Source: Clostridiales bacterium (GTDB lineage: Bacteria > Bacillota > Clostridia > Christensenellales > Borkfalkiaceae). From it: DNA of 48,727 nucleotides. Position numbers and translations under genes: made by a program. The notes below the pieces were generated by a model. It made no database searches, was not told the DNA's origin, and was given only the letters and a program-made list of their open reading frames with translations. Shown here one piece after another: positions 42,599-48,727 of this stretch. The DNA lies in assembly GCA_015055735.1 (NCBI GenBank), contig SVHP01000004.1:1-48727 (forward strand), read 5' to 3'. How positions within the stretch are numbered: the stretch's first letter is position 1; each line of letters starts with the position of its first letter.

Positions 42599-45500
42599 CG
42601 AAAAGAGTTAAAAATATAAGCATACTTATTTTAACGCTGTTGTTGTCTATTGCCGTTATTATGACGGTAAACTTAATTAGTAAAGCAAAAACAGTTGACG
42701 CTTTATTTTTGGCAACGACCGAAAACGTTAACGTTGAAACGGAAAAAGTTGTTTCACCAATGTTTTTATCGGGAAGAAAAGGTTATGCTTTTTCAGCTAA
42801 GAAAAATGGCGAAAAAATAATGTTTAAAGACGGAGTTGCTGGTGTTTTTTCCATTGATTTTACACCGTATTCAGACAAAGTCGGAGAGGTTGATTTTTCG
42901 CAATTTGCAATTACCTTTAGTAGCGAATCTTCAAGGGTAGATATAAGTTTAATATTCGTTTCAACAGACAAAGGACTATTGATGAACGTTCAACTTTCAA
43001 ATAGCCTTGGTAGAACCGTTGCTGTAAATATGGACGGATCATTTTGTAATACGTCGGATAAGAGTATTAATTTTTCTTTTGATCCTGATGCTATGGTCGT
43101 TAAAAATGCAAAGGGTGACGTTGTTGCAAATTTTAAAGATAAGAATTTCTTGTATACCTATCGTATACCTGAAGCGCTTGAATCTTTTGGCAAATATGAC
43201 GTTGAGATGACCTTTGACAAAATAGTAGAAGGTAAGACTGCAAAGATAGTTATATTTGACGTTTGTGGTCAAAAACTCAGTGGCGATACCATTGAAAATA
43301 CTTCGGCTCCTGTAATTTATTCTCTTCCTACTCTTAACGACGGTGTCGTTGGAGTAAATTACAGTGTAAGTAAAGCCGTTAGTACTTTTGACGTTATAGA
43401 CGGCTTTAAGACTGAATTTTCTGGACAAATTAAGGTTTATGACCAATTAAACAATCTCATCGCATTAGATGATGATAATTCTTTTGTACCTTCTTACGTG
43501 GGTACTTATTCGGTAAACTATATTCCTGTAGATGATAATGGTAAAACGGGACAAAGTAAAGTTGCAAAATTTTACGTTCATTCTTCGCAACCTGAAGTTG
43601 AATTTGTTTTCTCAACGCCAATAGAAGATATGGAAGTGGGGGTTGGAACAAAACTTTCTTTCCCTAAAATCACGGCAAATTCAAAGTTAACTACACAAAA
43701 ACTTGTCGTATATGCAAACGTGCTCTTAGACGGAGTGAAAAAAGCGTCTGCAATAGATTGTACCGACGGCTTTAATTATTCGTTCGGTGGTCAAGGTGTT
43801 TATGCCGTTGAGTTTTACGCTCAAGACGTAAGTGGATATATAAGCAAGCAATCTATTGAAATAACCGTTTCAAATATAGCAGTATTTTCGGGTGTAGACT
43901 TTGGCGTAACTTATGCTAAAGATGCGATTGTTAATCTAGAAAGTGCAAAGTGCGAGTTGAACGGCGCATCGGTTGGAAAAGTTACGGCTTTAACAGTTTT
44001 CCCTAGTGGCAAAACTACTTCGGATTATAACGTTATTTGCGATGAAGAAGGTACTTATACGGTAACGTACAGTTGCGTTGTAAATGGCGCAACCATTTCT
44101 ACCGTTAGATATTTCGTGGTTAAAAACGATAACGTTTCGTTGTGGGAACCAACTAGTGGTTTGACTATCGAAGCTGATACTTGGGCGCCTGAATATGCTG
44201 ACTTTGCTTATAACGGCATAACGTTTACTACTAATAGACCGGTTGAAGCCGTTTATAAAAACGTGCTTAATGTAGCTGATAACACAAAAGAAGATTTGCT
44301 TTGCGAGTTATTCGTTGCTCCAGCTTCTGCAAATACACAAGAATTTAAATGTCTTGACGTAATTCTTACCGATATTTACGATGAGAATAATGTTATCGAT
44401 ATAAGGCTTACCGAAGATATTTGGCGTCGTACTGAATCTCGTGCGTCAATGTCGGCAATGGCATTGCCTATAAGAGATTTTACTAACGAAACCTTATATT
44501 CAATCAATCCTAATAAAACGACAAATGAAGTAGTGTTGAAGTATTTTTATACGGCATCAGTGTTGTCGTCTTTCTACGGTATGCTAGGTGATAGCGCAAA
44601 TAATAATCCTTCGCACTCGGTTAAATTCTATTTTGATTATGAAGAAGGAAAGGTGTATGCCGATTACGCTAGCGTTAAAGGATACGCAAACGGAAAACTT
44701 TGCATAGCCGATTTAACTGACGAAAGTTACGTTGGCGTAGGTAGGGCTTGGAAAGGCTTTACTACGGGCGAAGTTAAAATTTCTATTAAGATGTCTAACA
44801 TAGCAAAGACAGCTCACCTTATGGTGCTAAACATTGACGGTCAATCAATGTCTGGTAAATCTACTATTGATACGACGGCTCCTTCAATTGTTCTCGATTA
44901 CGCTGGAAATCAACAAGATAAATTGCCTAAGGCAATCGTAGGAAAGGCGTATAAGATTTTTGAGCCTACTTCAGTTGACTTGATTGACGGTTATAGTAAA
45001 GACGTTCAAATTTCAGTATATAAAAAGAAGGGCGCAGTAATGACTGAATACCCTAAAAACGATATGGAATTTATTCCTAATGAAGCAGGTGTTTACGTCA
45101 TACGTTATCAATCAACCGACTCTTCTGGCAATGAAACGACTAAAGAAGTGAGCGTAAATGCAGTAAATTACCTAGAAGATCTCAACTATACGTTTAATAG
45201 TAATATTGCATCTAGCTACTCGGTTGGTGAGAAATTTAATTATTTTATAGGAAAGATAAGTGGTGGTAACGGCGTGGTCCTAAAGACCGTTAAGGTTAAT
45301 TTAGGTCAAGAAGAAATTGAACTTGACTCCGATAATTCTTTCGTTATCACTAAGAAAGGCAATTATACTCTTACGGTTACTTTAAGCGATTACGTAAGCG
45401 TTTCCGAACCTTTCGTATTTAACTTTTCGGCAGATTATTCATCTAGTCCGATTTTAGGCGAAGTTTCAATGCCTGACGCTCTAGTTCAAGGCGAAGAAAC

Positions 45501-46842
45501 CGTTCTTCCTGTTGTTGATGCAAAATTATATAGTTCGTCTAAGATTGAAACTGTTCCTACCACTTGGTCAGTTCGTTATGGCGAAAGTGGGGAATTTCAG
45601 GCTATTAACGGCAATTTTGTCCCAACACAAAGTGGTGTGGCTTACTTGAAAGTTCAAGCAGGTCAAAGTCAAAAGGTTTATAAAGTTAATATTACAACAC
45701 AAGCAAATGTAAATGAAAATAGTTATTTATCGCAATACATTTATACCGATGCCGATCTAGTTGCATTTACTTCGGCAGATAAATTCAACGCTACTGCAAA
45801 GAGCGCGTTACATTATGAATTTACTGACTCATCAGTTTGGGCTATTGCAAGAAAAATTGACGTTGAATTTGCTAGTTTTACTTTTGGTGTTTCAAAGTGC
45901 AATTTTGACAGTGTAAAAATTACCTTTAGAGATTCAGTCGATTCTAACGTTAGTATTAGTTGTTTAATAACCGAAAAGAAAGCGGGTGAAGAAGTTTACG
46001 TTAGAATAAACGGCGTTGATCACGTAGTTTACGCTTCGTTTGAAAATGCGAGTGCGTTTGGTGAATTCAAGGTACAGTTTAACCCTGAAAACAACAGTAT
46101 TATGATAAATAGTATTGCCGTTGCTCAAGTTGAAAGAACTGACTTAGGAAAGAATTTTACGGGATTTGCTAGTGGTAAGGTATACGTGAAGATGGAAATT
46201 GACACGGCTACTTCTGGACAAGTAAGTAAAATCGGTATTTCTGAAATAGCGGGACAAGTAATTATTCCAACTATTAAAAAAGACAGCATAGGTCCAACTA
46301 TTACCGTAAGAGGTGAGGTTGACGGCATTGATTACGGCGAATATATCAACGTTCCTGAAGCTGTGGCATTTGACTTTATGAGTAGTGTAAAATCCATTAA
46401 GGTTAGTGTGTATACTCCAAACGACGTTGCAATTTATAGCAACGTAAATATAAATGAAGTTAAACCTATCTTAGCCGACCAAATCGGTCTTTACACGATT
46501 GAATACACGGCAATTGACACCAACGACAACGTAGGCAAATATGAAGTTGGTATTAAAATAATAGACTATGTAGCCCCTGAAATAACACTTTCTGGCACAG
46601 TTCCAACGACTGGTAGGGTAGGACAAAAAATCACCATTCCGTCAATGATTGTCAAAGATGATCATACGGCAACCGAAAATATAATCACTTACGTATATTA
46701 CATTGCTCCTAACGCTAATACGGTCGAAATTAAAAATGGTGAATTTACACCAGAGCAAAAGGGCTTATATATGCTCGTATACTTTGCGCAAGATAGCGAC
46801 GGCGCAACGAGTGTACAATATTATCAAGTGAGGGTAAAATAG
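42595..46842 (+). CDS. 1415-residue exported protein with a three-fold repeat of large beta module plus Ig-like domains
   Basis: An N-terminal hydrophobic segment (residues 8-29) preceded by KR is a signal peptide or uncleaved anchor; there is no lipobox, LPxTG or SLH. Three long beta modules (about 50-235, 515-757 and 1044-1226) each close with an aligned ending: GKYDVEMTF...VCGQKLSG, GEVKISIKM...IDGQSMSG and GKVYVKMEI...IAGQVI. Each is followed by an Ala/Gly-Pro junction and two or three Ig-like domains with the D.DGN/DSSGNETT/DTNDNVG turn typical of bacterial Ig folds. No catalytic motif is seen, so a long surface adhesin or glycan-binding rod is the best reading. Its 4-base overlap with the permease ties it to transport. 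The large-module family is not recognised. Confidence 0.85.
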   Translation: MTKRVKNISILILTLLLSIAVIMTVNLISKAKTVDALFLATTENVNVETEKVVSPMFLSGRKGYAFSAKKNGEKIMFKDGVAGVFSIDFTPYSDKVGEVDFSQFAITFSSESSRVDISLIFVSTDKGLLMNVQLSNSLGRTVAVNMDGSFCNTSDKSINFSFDPDAMVVKNAKGDVVANFKDKNFLYTYRIPEALESFGKYDVEMTFDKIVEGKTAKIVIFDVCGQKLSGDTIENTSAPVIYSLPTLNDGVVGVNYSVSKAVSTFDVIDGFKTEFSGQIKVYDQLNNLIALDDDNSFVPSYVGTYSVNYIPVDDNGKTGQSKVAKFYVHSSQPEVEFVFSTPIEDMEVGVGTKLSFPKITANSKLTTQKLVVYANVLLDGVKKASAIDCTDGFNYSFGGQGVYAVEFYAQDVSGYISKQSIEITVSNIAVFSGVDFGVTYAKDAIVNLESAKCELNGASVGKVTALTVFPSGKTTSDYNVICDEEGTYTVTYSCVVNGATISTVRYFVVKNDNVSLWEPTSGLTIEADTWAPEYADFAYNGITFTTNRPVEAVYKNVLNVADNTKEDLLCELFVAPASANTQEFKCLDVILTDIYDENNVIDIRLTEDIWRRTESRASMSAMALPIRDFTNETLYSINPNKTTNEVVLKYFYTASVLSSFYGMLGDSANNNPSHSVKFYFDYEEGKVYADYASVKGYANGKLCIADLTDESYVGVGRAWKGFTTGEVKISIKMSNIAKTAHLMVLNIDGQSMSGKSTIDTTAPSIVLDYAGNQQDKLPKAIVGKAYKIFEPTSVDLIDGYSKDVQISVYKKKGAVMTEYPKNDMEFIPNEAGVYVIRYQSTDSSGNETTKEVSVNAVNYLEDLNYTFNSNIASSYSVGEKFNYFIGKISGGNGVVLKTVKVNLGQEEIELDSDNSFVITKKGNYTLTVTLSDYVSVSEPFVFNFSADYSSSPILGEVSMPDALVQGEETVLPVVDAKLYSSSKIETVPTTWSVRYGESGEFQAINGNFVPTQSGVAYLKVQAGQSQKVYKVNITTQANVNENSYLSQYIYTDADLVAFTSADKFNATAKSALHYEFTDSSVWAIARKIDVEFASFTFGVSKCNFDSVKITFRDSVDSNVSISCLITEKKAGEEVYVRINGVDHVVYASFENASAFGEFKVQFNPENNSIMINSIAVAQVERTDLGKNFTGFASGKVYVKMEIDTATSGQVSKIGISEIAGQVIIPTIKKDSIGPTITVRGEVDGIDYGEYINVPEAVAFDFMSSVKSIKVSVYTPNDVAIYSNVNINEVKPILADQIGLYTIEYTAIDTNDNVGKYEVGIKIIDYVAPEITLSGTVPTTGRVGQKITIPSMIVKDDHTATENIITYVYYIAPNANTVEIKNGEFTPEQKGLYMLVYFAQDSDGATSVQYYQVRVK

Positions 46843-46843
46843 T

Positions 46844-48727
46844 ATGAAGAAAAGATTAATCGGTTTTATAGCGATAGCGCTTTCTATGCTCACAGCGTTT
46901 TCTACCGTAGCGTGTAATAACAACACGAACGAAGAACCAGATAACCAAAATGAGCAAGTGATTACTTTCACGGATATTGATTTAACAAAAAATGCAAGTA
47001 CTGATTACGTTATAGTTATTCCTGAAAGTTTTTCACAATACGAAGAGTATGCAGCAGAAGAACTCCAACTATATCTAAAAGAATCAACCAATGCTGATTT
47101 TCAAGTTATAACCGACAAGGGCGTTGCTTACGACAATACTCGCAAGTATATTTCAATCGGTAGAACGTCTTTGCTTACGGCAAGTGGCATTAGTGTGACC
47201 ACTGAAGAGTTGGGAACTGACGGTTACGTTATTAAAAGAGACGGCAATATCGTTTTGTTATGTGGTGGCGCAAACACGGGTACTTTATACGGTATTTACG
47301 AATTTCTTAACCAACAATTTGGTTTTGAAGCATATGCGCCTGATGAAATTTATTTAGAAAAGAACATAAATTCAAAACTCGTTGATTTTAATTTGGTTGA
47401 CGTACCTGCTATGAGAGACCGTCACGGTGGGTTCTGGGACGCTCTTAACGATCCATATTTTGCAGCCAAGAGAAAGACTTGGGCTGGACCTGGAAAAATG
47501 CCTTTCGGTGGCGAAAAGTGGTATTACTATGGACACTCTATGTTTAGGGTAGTTCCACCAACACAATATAGAGCTGAAAATCCAAGTTGGTATTCTTCAG
47601 ACGGTGTTCAACCTTGTTTCTCTAGTGAAGGCTTTAAGGCTCAATACATAGAAAACGCAAAAGAATTGTTCTTAACCATGCCTGAACTTATCTATTTAGG
47701 AATAGGCCTAGAAGACGTAAACAATTCTATGTGTACGTGTAAAGATTGTAAGGCGTCTATGGATAAATATACCAAATCGGGACTTGTTATAAGATGGGCA
47801 AACGACGTTACAGCAAAGATGCGTGCGTGGGCAGAAGAAGTTAAATTAGGAAGAGAAATATATTTTCCTTTTATCGCTTACTACGAAACGGCAAACGCAC
47901 CTATCGGTGACGACGGCGAATTGATAGATCCAAGCTGTATGCTAAACGAATATTCGCCTGTGTTATACTGCCGTATAGACAGCGACTGGACTTCGCCTTG
48001 GGAAGATCCTTCTAACGCAGGTGTTATTGCAGGATATAATGAATGGAAAAAATGTTGTAAAACAATATCTTTCTATAACTATACTAACAACTTCGCAAAA
48101 TCTTTCGAATGGTGGGATAGTTTATACGTCCTAACACAAAACTACGGTTTTGTTGTTGACGCTGGTGGTATTTCAGTTTACGACGACTCGTCTAATGCAA
48201 CTTATTGTGGATTTGCTTTCCAAAGGATGTTTGGTTATATAACTGCAAAATTACAATGGGATCCTAACGTTGATACAAACGAATTAGTAGTTAATTATAT
48301 GCAAAATTTCTTTAAAGACGCATCTGAAGAAGTGTTGGAATATTATTACCTAATGAAAATCCAATGTAAAGGAGTGTCTGACGATTTTAAGGAAAACAAG
48401 AAAGAAGCGGGCGAAGCAGATTGGGTTAATCGTGGTGTTATGGATAGAGCCGTAAAACTACTTAAAAAAGGTATAGAAGATATTAAAAAGGCTCCGTACT
48501 ACACTGACGAGCAAAAAGATAGATATATTCAAAGGGTAGAAGAACAACTGTTTACACCTTTACAATATATATTAGATTATCTAGATTCTGAATATTCTAC
48601 AAATGAATATCTCGCTCTCGTTGACCAAATGGAAGAACTCGTAAGCAAATACGGTATTACTAGCTTATGCTGGTTTGAAGGACAAGCAGGTTATAAATCT
48701 GTGGAACAAGTAATTGCTGGTTGGAGG
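46844..48727 (+). CDS. DUF4838 secreted lipoprotein (3' end outside window)
   Basis: The frame is open for 628 codons to the last base. ATG 46844 is 1 base after the upstream TAG, with GAGGG before it, so it is coupled. A lipobox (STVAC, Cys24) and an Asn/Glu-rich linker precede an alpha-glucuronidase-like N-domain (GTLYGIYEFLNQQFGFEAYAP, 21 residues, shortened here to GTLYGIYEFLNQQFGFEA). The DUF4838 body has GLEDVNNSMCTCKDC with the same CxCxxC layout as the cytoplasmic relative at 28837-30753. The last visible residues (EQVIAGWR) align with VIDGWR about 24 residues before that relative's end, so little is missing. It probably acts on the glycan at the cell surface. Confidence 0.88.
   Translation, partial: MKKRLIGFIAIALSMLTAFSTVACNNNTNEEPDNQNEQVITFTDIDLTKNASTDYVIVIPESFSQYEEYAAEELQLYLKESTNADFQVITDKGVAYDNTRKYISIGRTSLLTASGISVTTEELGTDGYVIKRDGNIVLLCGGANTGTLYGIYEFLNQQFGFEAYAPDEIYLEKNINSKLVDFNLVDVPAMRDRHGGFWDALNDPYFAAKRKTWAGPGKMPFGGEKWYYYGHSMFRVVPPTQYRAENPSWYSSDGVQPCFSSEGFKAQYIENAKELFLTMPELIYLGIGLEDVNNSMCTCKDCKASMDKYTKSGLVIRWANDVTAKMRAWAEEVKLGREIYFPFIAYYETANAPIGDDGELIDPSCMLNEYSPVLYCRIDSDWTSPWEDPSNAGVIAGYNEWKKCCKTISFYNYTNNFAKSFEWWDSLYVLTQNYGFVVDAGGISVYDDSSNATYCGFAFQRMFGYITAKLQWDPNVDTNELVVNYMQNFFKDASEEVLEYYYLMKIQCKGVSDDFKENKKEAGEADWVNRGVMDRAVKLLKKGIEDIKKAPYYTDEQKDRYIQRVEEQLFTPLQYILDYLDSEYSTNEYLALVDQMEELVSKYGITSLCWFEGQAGYKSVEQVIAGWR

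Noticed and set aside
1-48727. CRISPR arrays, insertion sequences, prophage or toxin-antitoxin genes
   Set aside because: No regularly spaced repeats, transposase or integrase motifs, or toxin-antitoxin pairs were seen on reading both strands.

Overview
The window is AT-rich bacterial DNA, most likely from an uncultured Clostridia-type member of the Bacillota living in a glycan-rich habitat such as the gut. The evidence is strong AGGAGG-type ribosome binding sites, an elongator tRNA-Met very close to the Bacillus form, seven lipoproteins with lipoboxes and no outer-membrane proteins, carbohydrate ABC importers without their own ATPase (usual where one MsmX-like ATPase serves several importers), and AraC-family regulators beside each transport block. 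No rRNA, phage, transposase or CRISPR array was seen. The exact lineage cannot be fixed from sequence reading alone.

Layout. (a) 1-2839: the end of a secreted protein, then a two-gene unit with a ceramidase-like hydrolase and an AEC-type transporter. (b) 2930-3380: a consensus promoter, tRNA-Met(CAT) and tRNA-Glu(TTC), terminators, and a cluster of palindromes ending in a duplicated tRNA-Glu 3' end. (c) 3476-6944: a lipoprotein metallophosphoesterase and a cytoplasmic GH20-type hexosaminidase. (d) 6994-27107: an AraC regulator divergent from a very long operon. That operon runs solute-binding lipoprotein, DUF4091 lipoprotein, three related secreted beta-rich proteins with a 45-residue micro-gene among them, two permeases, a GH106-like glycosidase, a GH94-type phosphorylase and a metallo-beta-lactamase-fold hydrolase. 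(e) 27251-28066: a PHP-domain phosphatase on the minus strand. (f) 28837-31742: a cytoplasmic DUF4838 protein and a second AraC regulator. (g) 31863-38774: two more GH94-type phosphorylases, divergently transcribed, then an EEP-fold hydrolase and a third AraC regulator. (h) 39035-48727: a second importer (binding lipoprotein and two permeases) fused into an operon with a 1415-residue three-fold-repeat surface protein and a secreted DUF4838 lipoprotein that runs off the right edge.

Working model (inference). Surface lipoproteins (DUF4091, DUF4838, the A/B-module proteins and the 1415-residue protein) bind and trim a complex glycan. Two ABC importers bring oligosaccharides in. Cytoplasmic GH20, GH106-like, DUF4838 and three GH94-type phosphorylases finish degradation, the phosphorylases yielding sugar phosphates. 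The phosphoesterase, EEP, MBL and PHP proteins suggest a substrate with non-sugar or phosphate decorations, but the substrate is not deducible here. Two separate promoter motifs, each found twice, suggest two sub-regulons: one linking the phosphoesterase unit and the first importer, the other linking the third phosphorylase and the second importer.

The least explained parts are the A/B-module secreted family with its micro-gene, the 1415-residue repeat protein, the covarying intercistronic hairpins of the long operon, and the two shared promoter motifs.
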